Shown in pieces: positions 1-7,515 of a stretch of DNA of 56,198 bases. Numbering within the stretch: the first letter of the stretch is position 1; every line of letters begins with the position of its first letter. The translations under genes and the position numbers were made by a program. The stretch is taken from NCBI GenBank assembly GCA_018813065.1, contig JAHJCH010000009.1, positions 1-56,198 on the forward strand. The letters run 5' to 3'. The notes beneath the pieces are model-generated. The model was not told where the DNA came from. It searched no databases and saw only the letters and a program-made list of their open reading frames with translations. This stretch comes from Myxococcota bacterium. GTDB taxonomy: Bacteria; Myxococcota_A; Bradymonadia; UBA7976; UBA1532.

Positions 1-636
1 GTTGAGCGCGCCACGTCGCCCGCGATCCCCGCCGCGCACAAGTCCGCCGCCGCCAAGCTGCGTGTCTCCCCCGATGTCTTGGTGATTGGCAGCTCCACCG
101 GCGGCCCCAAGGCGCTCAATGATGTCCTAGAGCGCTTTGATCGCCCCCTCAAGGTGCCCACGCTCATCGTCCAGCACATGCCCCCCGTCTTCACCCAGTG
201 CCTCGCCGAGCGTTTGGGCCGCAAGACGGGCCTGATCATCCGCGAGGCCGTGGACGGCGAGCCCGTCAACGCGGGGGAGATCCTCATCGCCCCAGGTGGC
301 TATCACATGCGGATCAAGCGGCAGGGCGGGGGGGTGCGGGTGGTCCTCGACCAAGGCCCCGAGGTCAACTTCGTGCGCCCCGCCGTGGACGTGCTCCTCG
401 ACGCCGTGGCCGACGTCTACGGCGGCAAGAGCCGCGTCGCCATCCTCACGGGGATGGGCCGCGATGGCTGCGATGGCTGCGTCCACCTCTCACGCCTCGG
501 CGCCGTTATCTTCGCCCAAGATCAAGCCTCCTCGGTGGTCTGGGGGATGCCCGGCGCCGTGGCGCGCGCGGGCGTCGCCGATGAGATCCTGCCGCTCTCC
601 CAGATCGGCGCGCGGATCATCCAAGGGCTCACCTGA
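1..636 (+). CDS. cheB: Chemotaxis protein-glutamate methylesterase CheB, C-terminal part (5' end outside window)
   Basis: The frame is open from base 1, so the N-terminal receiver domain lies outside the window. What remains is the whole methylesterase/deamidase domain. The serine motif GSSTGGPKAL starts at about base 88, the histidine lies in QHMP at about base 172, and the aspartate lies in GMGRDG near base 453. Together these make the Ser-His-Asp triad of CheB. The enzyme removes methyl groups from chemoreceptor glutamates in the cytoplasm. It ends with TGA at 634-636, 38 bases before mazG, with which it need not be functionally linked. A chemoreceptor is encoded on the other strand at 18-20 kb, so this chromosome carries a chemosensory pathway. 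An in-frame TTG at 79 is not the real start because upstream codons read as a linker rich in Ala, Ser and Pro. Confidence 0.93.
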   Translation, partial: VERATSPAIPAAHKSAAAKLRVSPDVLVIGSSTGGPKALNDVLERFDRPLKVPTLIVQHMPPVFTQCLAERLGRKTGLIIREAVDGEPVNAGEILIAPGGYHMRIKRQGGGVRVVLDQGPEVNFVRPAVDVLLDAVADVYGGKSRVAILTGMGRDGCDGCVHLSRLGAVIFAQDQASSVVWGMPGAVARAGVADEILPLSQIGARIIQGLT

Positions 637-674
637 GCTATCATCCCCGCCATCAACCCCTCAGAGGAGCCCTG

Positions 675-1481
675 ATGAGTGAGCTAAAGAACACCGCGCG
701 CCTGGTGCGGATCATGGCGCGGCTGCGCGGCGAGGCGGGCTGCCCTTGGGATCGCGCCCAGACGCTAGAGAGCCTGGAGAAGTGGCTGCTGGAGGAGACC
801 TATGAGGTGCTTGAGGCGATCCAAAGCGGGGACGCCGAGGCGCACCGCGCGGAGCTGGGCGATCTGCTGCTCCAGATCGCCTTCCAGGCCCAGATCCGCA
901 GCGAGGAGGGCGCGTGGGGCTTCGATGATGTGGCTGAGGCCATCGCCGACAAGATGGAGCGACGCCACCCCCACGTCTTTGGTGAGCTGACCGTGACCTC
1001 CGCTGAGGAGGTGCGGGGCATCTGGGACTCGATCAAGCAGGCCGAGGGGCGGGAGAGCGCCCTCGACGGCGTGCCCCGCGCGCTGCCCGCGCTCAGCCGC
1101 GCGGCGCGGATCGGCGATAAGGCGGCGAGCGTGGGCTTTGACTGGCCTGACATCGAGGGGGTGGTGGACAAGGCCCATGAGGAGCTGGCCGAGCTGGCCG
1201 AGGCGCGGGCGACGGGCGACGCGGCGGCCATCGAGGATGAGCTGGGCGATGTCCTCTTCTCCTTGGTCAACCTGGCCCGCCACCTCAAGGTTGATCCCGA
1301 GGGCGCGCTGCGGCGGAGCACCGCCAAGTTTGAGCGGCGTTTTCGGGAGATGGAGCGGGCGTTGCGCGCCACAGGCGGGCTGGAGGGCCTGGACATCGAG
1401 GCGATGGAGCGCGCCTGGCAGGCCGCCAAAGAGATCCTTAAGGATGAAGCAGCCCCGCGCCACGACGCCGCTCATTCTTGA
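675..1481 (+). CDS. mazG: Nucleoside triphosphate pyrophosphohydrolase MazG
   Basis: This 268-residue protein has the two-domain layout of full-length MazG. The N-terminal domain contains GCPWDRAQTLESL followed by the metal-binding EExxE (in WLLEETYEVLEA) and ExxD (in AELGDLL) motifs. A second copy follows with EELAELAEA and EDELGDVLF. MazG hydrolyses NTPs and dNTPs to monophosphates plus pyrophosphate and is linked to nucleotide-pool cleaning and to lowering (p)ppGpp. The ATG at 675 sits just after an AGAGGAG-type ribosome site at 662-668. Its stop codon overlaps the -35 box proposed for the next gene. Length and motifs are typical of the family. Confidence 0.95.
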   Translation: MSELKNTARLVRIMARLRGEAGCPWDRAQTLESLEKWLLEETYEVLEAIQSGDAEAHRAELGDLLLQIAFQAQIRSEEGAWGFDDVAEAIADKMERRHPHVFGELTVTSAEEVRGIWDSIKQAEGRESALDGVPRALPALSRAARIGDKAASVGFDWPDIEGVVDKAHEELAELAEARATGDAAAIEDELGDVLFSLVNLARHLKVDPEGALRRSTAKFERRFREMERALRATGGLEGLDIEAMERAWQAAKEILKDEAAPRHDAAHS

Positions 1482-1505
1482 CATTCCAAGCAACTCAAAT
1501 AACTA
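1478..1505 (+). promoter_or_regulatory. Candidate sigma-70 promoter of the kinase gene
   Basis: TTGACA at 1478-1483 is followed after 16 bases by TAACTA at 1500-1505 (or after 17 bases by AACTAT). It lies 26 bases upstream of the GTG start at 1532, and a GAGGAG ribosome site lies at 1518-1523. The match is by eye only. Confidence 0.4.
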
Positions 1506-1531
1506 TCCGCGCGCCATGAGGAGTCTGAAGC

Positions 1532-3739
1532 GTGCGGCGAAAAACAGGTGAACACTCGACGGTGAACGGTGACGTGGGGGCCTTCGGCGCCGCCGTCGAG
1601 GTGATCAACCTCATCGCCAACGCAAGGCAATCGGGCTGCTTGGTCTTCAGCCCCAGCGATGGCCGTCGCTACCTCTGCTTTGACAAGGGCGAGATCATCG
1701 GCGCGGCCTCAGATCGCCCCATCGACGGCTTCGGCGCCTACCTGCTGCGCCATGGGATCACCCGCGAGGCGCTCTACAAGCTCTCCAATGAGCATGAGCA
1801 CCTGGGCCGTGGCCTCGACGCGCTGTTCGAGGCCCTCGATCTCGGCGGCGTGGCGCGACTCCAAGGGCTCTTTGAGGGCTACTGCCTGGAGCTGATCTAC
1901 GCCTTCTTGGAGATCAAAGAGGGGGGCTTTCAGCTGACGCGGCTTGATCCGAGCTGGATGCCCGCGCCGATCCAGCTCAGCGTCCAAGCCGCGCTGATGG
2001 AGGGGCTGTGTCGCTTAGATGAGACGCGCCACTTCAGGGGGCGCATCCCCGATCCCTTTACGCGGCTGCGGCGCGCCTCGACGCCCCCTGATCTCAACGC
2101 GCTGGGCCCCATCCAGCGTGTGGTCTGGGCGGCCCTCGATGAGCCTCAACACATCGACGCGCTGGGGCATCAGACCCACCTCAGCGAGTTTCAGATCACG
2201 AAGGCCGCGTTTCAGCTCTTGGAGGCGGGCTGGCTGGAGATCGCCGCTGAGATCCCCGCAGATCGCACGGACCGTGAGCAGTCCCTCCTCGCCGTGCTCC
2301 CTGAGCCGTTACAGCACCCTTTTCAGATCAAGGCGCTGGAGCTGCTGATCCCTGAGCCCGCCCGCGAGCCACAGGAGCGGCTCTGCCCACGCTGTCGCCG
2401 TGGCTTCCCCTTGGAGATGAAGCGCTGCCCCCATGATCGCGCGGCGCTGATCCTGGACTTCACGGGGCATCGGCTGGTGGATCGCTATGCGCTGACCCGG
2501 TTCATCCACACCAGCGTCCTGGGGCGCACGGTCTGGGCGGGGCGTCACCTCGCCACCGAGCGCGCCGTCGCGGTCAAGCTGTTCCCCCACGCCGAGTCGG
2601 AGGAGGCGGGGCGCTTTCTCCAGTGCGCCAGCCTGGCCTGCACCCTGGATCACCCGCACATCACGGGGATCTATGACTGCGGCGAGGATGAGGAGGGCGC
2701 CTTTTTGGTCATGGAGCTGCTTGAGGGCGTCAACCTCACGGCGCGGCTCCACCAAGGTGGCCCGATGGAGGTCGATCAAGCGCTGCGGATCACCGAGCAG
2801 ATCCTGCGCGCCTTGGAGGCGGCGCATCAACGCCACGCCATTCACCGCGATCTCAAGCCAGATAACATCTTCCTCATCGAAAAGAGCGGCTATCGCGACT
2901 TCGTTAAGCTCAACGGCTTTGGGATCGCCCGCTTCGAGGACGCCAGCGCGCCGGACATCTATGGGGCGCTGGCGGCGCCGGAGTACATGGCGCCAGAGCA
3001 GCTGGCGGGAGACGCGATCGACGCGCGGGCTGATCTCTACGCCCTGGGGGTGATCCTCTTCGAGATGCTGACGGGGCGGACGCCGATCAGCCGCGAGGCG
3101 GCGCGTGGCGGCGAGGCCAGGCCCCTCAAGCTGCGCGAGGCGCGCCCTGGATTGGCGCTGCCCTCGGCGGTCGAGGGCTTCATTGAGCGCGCCACCGCGC
3201 CGACGCCTCAAGATCGCTACGCCTCGGCGGGGGAGATGCGCGCCGCCCTGCGCGCCCTGCGCGACGCGCTGACCTTGGCCCGCGACGCCAGCCCCGCGCC
3301 GCTGCGCCTCACGCCGGGCGCCCAGCCCAAACAACGGCGACCGATCAAGCTGATCGTGGCGCTGCTCCTGTCGTTGTCGTTGTCGGGGGCGCTGCTGGTC
3401 GAGCGTCAGCGCGCGCCGCAGGCCGCTGCTGCCCACCCGACCACGCGCGGCGAGGTGATCACGCTCAGCAGCCAGCCGGAGGGCGCCGTGGTGCGCTTAG
3501 ATGACGTGACGTTGGGCGTCACCCCGCTGCGGCTTCAGCTCGGCGTGGGGTCCTGGCGCTTGACGCTGCGCCGCGAGGGCTACGCGCCCACCGAGGCGGC
3601 GCTGACCTTCGGCCAGGCGGGCGAGCGCCTCTTTCCCGTACATTTGACCCCCTCGCCAGCCCCAGATACAGCCCCGGACACAGCCCCGGACACAGCCCCG
3701 GACACAGCCCCGGACACAGCCCCGGACACTGGGCGCTGA
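1532..3739 (+). CDS. DUF4388 - Ser/Thr protein kinase-like - PEGA membrane protein with GFG in place of DFG
   Basis: The 735-residue product starts at GTG 1532 behind GAGGAG (1518-1523). Its N-terminus, about residues 10-110, looks like a DUF4388/PATAN domain. At about 285-302 a half zinc-ribbon CPRC...CPHD precedes the kinase domain, as is common in myxobacterial kinases. The kinase fold spans about 310-580. The ATP-anchoring lysine (AVKLF, K349) and catalytic loop HRDLKPDN (D440) are present. The glycine-rich loop is poor, and the magnesium-binding DFG reads GFG (G462). A hydrophobic segment near 610-630 probably crosses the inner membrane, followed by a PEGA domain and a repeated Pro-Asp-Thr-Ala tail outside. 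Without the DFG aspartate, catalysis is doubtful; it may be a pseudokinase or a low-activity kinase. The 98-base gap to the next gene's start argues for only loose coupling. Confidence 0.88.
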   Translation: MRRKTGEHSTVNGDVGAFGAAVEVINLIANARQSGCLVFSPSDGRRYLCFDKGEIIGAASDRPIDGFGAYLLRHGITREALYKLSNEHEHLGRGLDALFEALDLGGVARLQGLFEGYCLELIYAFLEIKEGGFQLTRLDPSWMPAPIQLSVQAALMEGLCRLDETRHFRGRIPDPFTRLRRASTPPDLNALGPIQRVVWAALDEPQHIDALGHQTHLSEFQITKAAFQLLEAGWLEIAAEIPADRTDREQSLLAVLPEPLQHPFQIKALELLIPEPAREPQERLCPRCRRGFPLEMKRCPHDRAALILDFTGHRLVDRYALTRFIHTSVLGRTVWAGRHLATERAVAVKLFPHAESEEAGRFLQCASLACTLDHPHITGIYDCGEDEEGAFLVMELLEGVNLTARLHQGGPMEVDQALRITEQILRALEAAHQRHAIHRDLKPDNIFLIEKSGYRDFVKLNGFGIARFEDASAPDIYGALAAPEYMAPEQLAGDAIDARADLYALGVILFEMLTGRTPISREAARGGEARPLKLREARPGLALPSAVEGFIERATAPTPQDRYASAGEMRAALRALRDALTLARDASPAPLRLTPGAQPKQRRPIKLIVALLLSLSLSGALLVERQRAPQAAAAHPTTRGEVITLSSQPEGAVVRLDDVTLGVTPLRLQLGVGSWRLTLRREGYAPTEAALTFGQAGERLFPVHLTPSPAPDTAPDTAPDTAPDTAPDTAPDTGR
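3659..3730 (+). repeat. Six tandem 12-base units coding a Pro-Asp-Thr-Ala tail
   Basis: Six consecutive 12-base units of the type GCCCCGGACACA run from 3659 to 3730; the first and last carry substitutions. They encode six Ala-Pro-Asp-Thr units at the extreme C-terminus of the PEGA kinase. Copy number in such in-frame repeats usually changes by slippage, so it may vary between strains. Confidence 0.95.
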
Positions 3740-3836
3740 TCCCAGATGGAGCGTGGGCGCGGCGCGCCCCATCACACGGCCTTGTCAGCCTCATCGACGC
3801 GGGGCACACTGGCGCCGATGCAGCGAGGAGGGGCGC

Positions 3837-4493
3837 GTGAGCGCGGATGATCGAGGACGAGGAGGGCCGCTCAGCCCACGCTTGACGCGCATGGTTGAGT
3901 TTGAGGTCGCGCGCATCTGGGCGGACATCCCAGGGGCGCTGATCTCCCAAGCGGACTTAATCCAGTTCGGCCATGTTGGCCTGCTTGAGGCCCAGCGCCG
4001 CTTCGATCCCACACAGGGCGTCCTCTTTGAGACCTTCGCGCGCCACCGCGTGCGCGGGGCGATCTTCGACGGGCTGCGCAAGATGGGCTTGCTGCGCCGA
4101 CGGCGCCTAGAGGCCCTGCGTCGCCAAGATCGCGCGATGCAGCTCATGGGCGAGCCTCGACCAAGCCCCGCCCAGCCCAGCGCCGCTGAGGACGCGCATG
4201 CCTTGGCGGGGGCCATCGCCCACCTCGCCTTGGATCACCTCCTCGAAGGCAGCCTCGGCGTCCCGCCCGATGATCCAGAGACGTCGGCGATCTCCAAGCA
4301 GACCCGCGATCGTGTACAAACGGCGCTCAACGCGCTGTCCGCGCCCGATCAAGAGGTCATCGAGGCCATCTACGATCTGAAGGATGAGGGCGCCTCAGGC
4401 GCGGCGCTGGCCCGCGAGAGGGGCACCACCCGCGCCCAGATCTCCCGCCGCCACCTGCGCGTGCTTGAGCGCCTGCGCCGCCAGCTGGAGTGA
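3837..4493 (+). CDS. FliA/WhiG-type sigma-70 family RNA polymerase sigma factor
   Basis: The 218-residue product is placed at GTG 3837 because GAGGAGG lies at 3825-3831 and because the frame upstream (an alternative GTG at 3753) codes nothing conserved. Region 2 is clear around LIQFGHVGLLEAQRRFDP and the following RGAIFDGLR, which matches the group containing FliA (sigma-28), WhiG and SigB. Region 4 is at the C-terminus, LSAPDQEVIEAIYDL followed by a helix-turn-helix with ISRRHLRVLERLRRQL. Region 3 is poorly conserved. Such factors control flagellar, developmental or stress genes. No anti-sigma gene is adjacent. The neighbouring tandem exported proteins could be targets, but nothing in the sequence proves it. 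Confidence 0.82.
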   Translation: MSADDRGRGGPLSPRLTRMVEFEVARIWADIPGALISQADLIQFGHVGLLEAQRRFDPTQGVLFETFARHRVRGAIFDGLRKMGLLRRRRLEALRRQDRAMQLMGEPRPSPAQPSAAEDAHALAGAIAHLALDHLLEGSLGVPPDDPETSAISKQTRDRVQTALNALSAPDQEVIEAIYDLKDEGASGAALARERGTTRAQISRRHLRVLERLRRQLE

Positions 4494-4542
4494 GCGGCCT
4501 CAATGGTTGACTTCTGCCGCGTCCTTGTCTCCGATCGACGCC

Positions 4543-4938
4543 ATGCTGCGCTTTACCCCCCCGCTCCTCACCCTCCTCGCCCTGACCGCCTGCGGTGACG
4601 CCATCCCTGAGCAGATCCAAGGCCGCTGGACCCTCGACACCCAAGCCCTCTTCGCCTCAAGGCTGGCGCATCTGGCCCCCGATGAGCGCCGCGAGGCGGA
4701 GGCGCTGGTCCCTGAGCTGCTGCGACCGCTGACGGTGATCATCACCTCGGAGAGCTTTGAGCTACAGACGGCCCGTCGCCACGTCAAGGGGCCATGTCAC
4801 TGCACGCTGATCGAGCAAGGCTGGCTGCTCAAGGCCAAGGATGGCGGCTCGGGTGAGCTGCTCGTGCGGCCGGTGGAGGGCGGCGGGCTGCGCCTGGACT
4901 TCGAGGGGCGCCACCTCTTGCTGCGCCGCCAAGAGTAG
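4543..4938 (+). CDS. Small lipoprotein, first of three tandem GxWxxD-type paralogues
   Basis: ATG 4543 begins a lipoprotein signal peptide ending in LLALTAC, giving a 131-residue precursor anchored through its cysteine. The mature part opens with QGRWTLDTQALF and ends with a short beta-rich stretch, matching in outline the next two genes (GVWGIDISSL and GTWTVDIESL). It is the most diverged of the three and lacks their GTYK and KITGPD motifs. The longer open frame from 4384 lies inside the sigma-factor gene and is rejected. Function is unknown; the fold is probably a small lipocalin-like beta barrel (inference). Confidence 0.75.
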   Translation: MLRFTPPLLTLLALTACGDAIPEQIQGRWTLDTQALFASRLAHLAPDERREAEALVPELLRPLTVIITSESFELQTARRHVKGPCHCTLIEQGWLLKAKDGGSGELLVRPVEGGGLRLDFEGRHLLLRRQE

Positions 4939-4962
4939 GTTGATCAAGCCCGCTCAACTCGA

Positions 4963-4991
4963 TTGACAGCGCTTAAAAGACGCTTTAGCGT
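4963..4991 (+). promoter_or_regulatory. Candidate promoter TTGACA-N17-TAGCGT
   Basis: TTGACA at 4963-4968, then exactly 17 bases, then TAGCGT at 4986-4991, 30 bases before the start at 5021. The same two hexamers with the same spacing recur before the next paralogue. The -10 lies inside a small hairpin, GACGC-TTTA-GCGTC, at 4979-4992. Confidence 0.55.
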
Positions 4992-5020
4992 CGCCTCACA
5001 CCTCCCTTGAAGGATCCTCC

Positions 5021-5509
5021 ATGAACCTCCGCAACACCCTCGGGCTGCTCGCCGTCCTCGGCCTCATCTCCACGGCGAGCGCCCAAGAAGCGCCCGTCGC
5101 GCCCGTCGTGCCTGCCGTGCCCGCCGCGATCGCCGCGCCCGCCGCGCCCGCCGCTGGCGGCTTCTATGTTGGCGTCTGGGGGATCGACATCAGCAGCCTC
5201 GCCGAGATGGACGAGTTCAAGCAGATGCCCCCCGAGCAGCAGAAGATGGCCCTGGAGCAAGCGGCCAAGATGATGGGCGAGGCCACCTTCGAGTTCACCG
5301 CGGATCAGCGCATGATCATGAGCTTCGGCGGCGAGAAGAAGGAAGGCACCTACAAGATCGTCAGCGACAAGGACGGCAAGGTGGTCATGGAGGGCACCAT
5401 GATGGAGAACGGCCAGCCCGACACCGAGACGCTCACCTTGCAGATGAACGGCCCCAAGCTCAAGATCACGGGCCCTGATGGCAAGACCATCACCTTTATC
5501 CGCAAGTAA
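5021..5509 (+). CDS. Exported GxWxxD-type protein, second tandem paralogue
   Basis: The 162-residue precursor starts at ATG 5021 behind AAGGAT (5009-5014). A Sec signal peptide ends at about STASAQ and is followed by an Ala-Pro-Val-rich linker to about residue 44. The globular part begins GVWGIDISSL, continues with FEFTADQ and EGTYKIV, and ends KITGPDGKTITFIRK. It is closely similar to the third paralogue, including the final motif, but has no lipobox cysteine, so it should be soluble in the periplasm or secreted. Lysines are almost all AAG and the ribosome site is good, which suggests strong expression. Function is unknown. Confidence 0.85.
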   Translation: MNLRNTLGLLAVLGLISTASAQEAPVAPVVPAVPAAIAAPAAPAAGGFYVGVWGIDISSLAEMDEFKQMPPEQQKMALEQAAKMMGEATFEFTADQRMIMSFGGEKKEGTYKIVSDKDGKVVMEGTMMENGQPDTETLTLQMNGPKLKITGPDGKTITFIRK

Positions 5510-5525
5510 AGCGCTCAATCACGCC

Positions 5526-5554
5526 TTGACAGCCCTCTAAGCATCCCCTAGCGT
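5526..5554 (+). promoter_or_regulatory. Second candidate promoter TTGACA-N17-TAGCGT
   Basis: TTGACA at 5526-5531 and TAGCGT at 5549-5554 with 17 bases between, identical in both hexamers and spacing to the one at 4963. It would give the third paralogue its own transcript with a leader of about 60 bases. Confidence 0.55.
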
Positions 5555-5572
5555 CCAACCGTCCTTAAATCG

Positions 5573-5589
5573 TGATTCTCTTCGAATCA
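5573..5589 (+). promoter_or_regulatory. Inverted repeat in the leader of the third paralogue
   Basis: TGATTC and GAATCA form a perfect six-base inverted repeat around a five-base loop, between the proposed promoter and the ATG at 5623. It could be an operator or an mRNA stem-loop. A related GATTC-TTTT-GAATC element is at 9643-9656. Confidence 0.35.
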
Positions 5590-5622
5590 TGATCCTGTTC
5601 ACGAAAACACTGGAGCCCTCAT

Positions 5623-6060
5623 ATGACCCACCTTCGCCTCGCCCTGATTGGCCTCCTCGCCCTCCTCGCCCTCAGCGGTTGCAGCAAGCCCGCTGACAAG
5701 ATCGTGGGCACCTGGACCGTCGATATTGAGTCCCTCGACAGCGATCCTTCATTGCAGAAGCTTGAGGGTGATCAAAAGAAGGCCGCCCTGGAGATGGCCA
5801 AGAAGATGATGGCCGATATGTCCTTTGAGTTCACCAAGGACGGCAAGATGAAGATGGCCTTTGGCAAGATGGCCAAGGAAGGCACCTACAAGGTCACCAA
5901 GACCGAGGGCAACACCGTCACCATCGAGGGGACGATGAAGGAAGGCCAAGGCGACAAGGCCAAGGACAAGACCGAGGAGCTGAAGATCGAGGTCCTCAAG
6001 GACAAGATCAAGATCACCGGGCCTGATAAGAAGAGCATCACCTTCGCCCGCAAAGCCTAA
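5623..6060 (+). CDS. GxWxxD-type lipoprotein, third tandem paralogue
   Basis: The 145-residue precursor starts at ATG 5623 behind GGAG (5611-5614). The signal peptide ends in LALSGC, so the mature protein is lipid-anchored. It continues GTWTVDIESL, FEFTKDGKMKMAFG and EGTYKVTKTEG, and ends KITGPDKKSITFARK. It aligns along its length with the protein at 5021 and is very lysine-rich, nearly all AAG. Only six bases separate it from the convergent mobA. Function is unknown. Three neighbouring paralogues with different export signals suggest duplication followed by relocation to different compartments. Confidence 0.85.
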   Translation: MTHLRLALIGLLALLALSGCSKPADKIVGTWTVDIESLDSDPSLQKLEGDQKKAALEMAKKMMADMSFEFTKDGKMKMAFGKMAKEGTYKVTKTEGNTVTIEGTMKEGQGDKAKDKTEELKIEVLKDKIKITGPDKKSITFARKA

Positions 6061-6066
6061 GCGAAC

Positions 6067-6639
6067 TCACCCCACCTCCCCCCGCCCCAAGAAGTCCGCC
6101 AGCCCCTCAAACGTGTTGATGTTGGTGAAGGGCCGCGCCGCCGCGCCCTCCAGGACGCGCAGCGCGCGCCGCCGCGCGAAGCCATGCAGGCTAATACCGC
6201 CCTCCAGCAGCGCCTCGCCCAGCGGCGCGTGCAGGGCCGCGCGCCACAGCCCCACCAACGTCTGGAGCCGCCCCTCGGCGTGATAGAGGACCACCTCCGC
6301 CCCCTCGCGGGCCGCCCACAGGCCATCCAAGGTCGCCGCGTCCAGGGCGGGCAGATCCCCCGCCAGGGCGAAGACCCAGCCATCCCCCGCCGCCTTGAGC
6401 GCCGTGTACAGCCCGCCGGCGGGGCCGCGATCAGCGATGACGTCGGGCAACATCGGCCAGCCTGTCGCCGCGTAGGGGCCTTGAGGATCGCCGATCAAGC
6501 GCACGATCTCGCAGCGCGGCGCCAGCAGCCCCGCCAGGCGCGCCAAGAGGGGCGCGCCGTCGATCTCGATCAGGCACTTGGGGTGACCGCCCATCCGCCG
6601 CGCGCGCCCGCCGACGATCACGGCGCCCTCGACCCTCAC
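6067..6639 (-). CDS. mobA: Molybdenum cofactor guanylyltransferase MobA
   Basis: The 190-residue product has the nucleotide-binding start VEGAVIVGGRARRMGGHPK, FALAGDLPALD in the middle and the NINTFEGL motif near the end, all typical of MobA. The enzyme adds GMP to molybdopterin. The start is GTG at 6639, forming a GTGA overlap with the stop of the upstream amidotransferase; an open frame to 6816 exists but lies inside that gene. The usual RMG-x-DK lysine context is slightly altered (RMGGHPK). No other molybdenum cofactor genes are adjacent. A related CTP- or NTP-transferase is a less likely alternative. Confidence 0.85.
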   Translation of the reverse strand: MRVEGAVIVGGRARRMGGHPKCLIEIDGAPLLARLAGLLAPRCEIVRLIGDPQGPYAATGWPMLPDVIADRGPAGGLYTALKAAGDGWVFALAGDLPALDAATLDGLWAAREGAEVVLYHAEGRLQTLVGLWRAALHAPLGEALLEGGISLHGFARRRALRVLEGAAARPFTNINTFEGLADFLGRGEVG

Positions 6640-7349
6640 GAGGCCACGCCCAGGTAATAGGCGGCGAAGTTGGCCATCAGCCGTCGCCCTGTCTCCAGGC
6701 GCCGCAGGGCGGCCAAGCGCGCCGCCGTCGCCCCTGAGCCCTCCTGGGCGTCGAGCGCCTCGCGCCGCCGCGCCACATAGATCCGCATCGTCTCCACGTC
6801 GAACTCGGGGTGCCACTGCACTGAGCGAAAGTGCGGACCCAAGGCCATCGCCTGCACTGGCGCCTGCGCTGAGCGCGCCAAGACCCGCGCCTCGGGGGGG
6901 GGCCTGAGCACCGCGTCGCGGTGCGTCTCCATCACCTCGAAGCGCGCGCCGAGCCCCTCAAAGAGCGGATCATCCTCCAGCCGCTCGATCTCCGTCAGGC
7001 CCACCTCCAAGCCATGAGGGTTGACCCCCGTCTCACCGCCGAAGGCGTCGGCGATGAGCTGATGCCCATAGCAGACGCCCAGGGTGGGGATCTTGGCCTC
7101 AAACGCGCGGCGCAGCCACGCCGCCGAGCGCACCGACCAGGGATGATGGTCATGCACCGCGTCATGGCTCCCGGTGATGATGATGCCATCCACGCCCCTC
7201 GGATCGGGGAGCGGATCGAGGCGCGGATCGACGATGTGAAAGCGCGAGAGGGGCCAGCCCATGACCTGGGCGAAGAGCTGGGGGAAGTCCCCCGCCGCCG
7301 CGATGGCCTCGGGCGTGAGGGTGCCGGTCTTAAGGATCACTGGGCGCAT
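6636..7349 (-). CDS. Class I glutamine amidotransferase (GMP-synthase-like)
   Basis: The start is placed at ATG 7349, after GAGG, giving 237 residues; an upstream ATG would add 17 unlikely residues. The nucleophile cysteine lies in GVCYGHQLIADAFGG and the His-Glu pair in VQWHPEF, so the triad is complete. Stand-alone members of this family resemble the amidotransferase domain of GMP synthase but have no ATP-pyrophosphatase domain, and their acceptor is generally unknown. It is translationally coupled to mobA. The strand switch at 7350-7515 implies divergent promoters with the membrane glycosyltransferase. Confidence 0.87.
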   Translation of the reverse strand: MRPVILKTGTLTPEAIAAAGDFPQLFAQVMGWPLSRFHIVDPRLDPLPDPRGVDGIIITGSHDAVHDHHPWSVRSAAWLRRAFEAKIPTLGVCYGHQLIADAFGGETGVNPHGLEVGLTEIERLEDDPLFEGLGARFEVMETHRDAVLRPPPEARVLARSAQAPVQAMALGPHFRSVQWHPEFDVETMRIYVARRREALDAQEGSGATAARLAALRRLETGRRLMANFAAYYLGVAS

Positions 7350-7515
7350 GGGGTGAGCCTCGCTGGGGGTGAGGTGACAGTCCTTTGAGCATATGCGCAT
7401 CGGAAAAGGTTATGTTTACAAGACTTTATAGCCTAGCAGCCCCTCCCCTCAGCGGCTACCCCCTCGCCAAAGCGGCGCGCGCTGTTTTAGGGTGGCGCCT
7501 CTTGACGGAGCGCCC

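Noticed and set aside
3659..3730. CRISPR-like repeat array
   Set aside because: The 12-base units are contiguous and in frame inside the kinase gene.
5573..5598. tRNA T-loop suggested by TTCGAATC
   Set aside because: No acceptor, D or anticodon arms can be paired around it; it is part of an inverted repeat in a leader.
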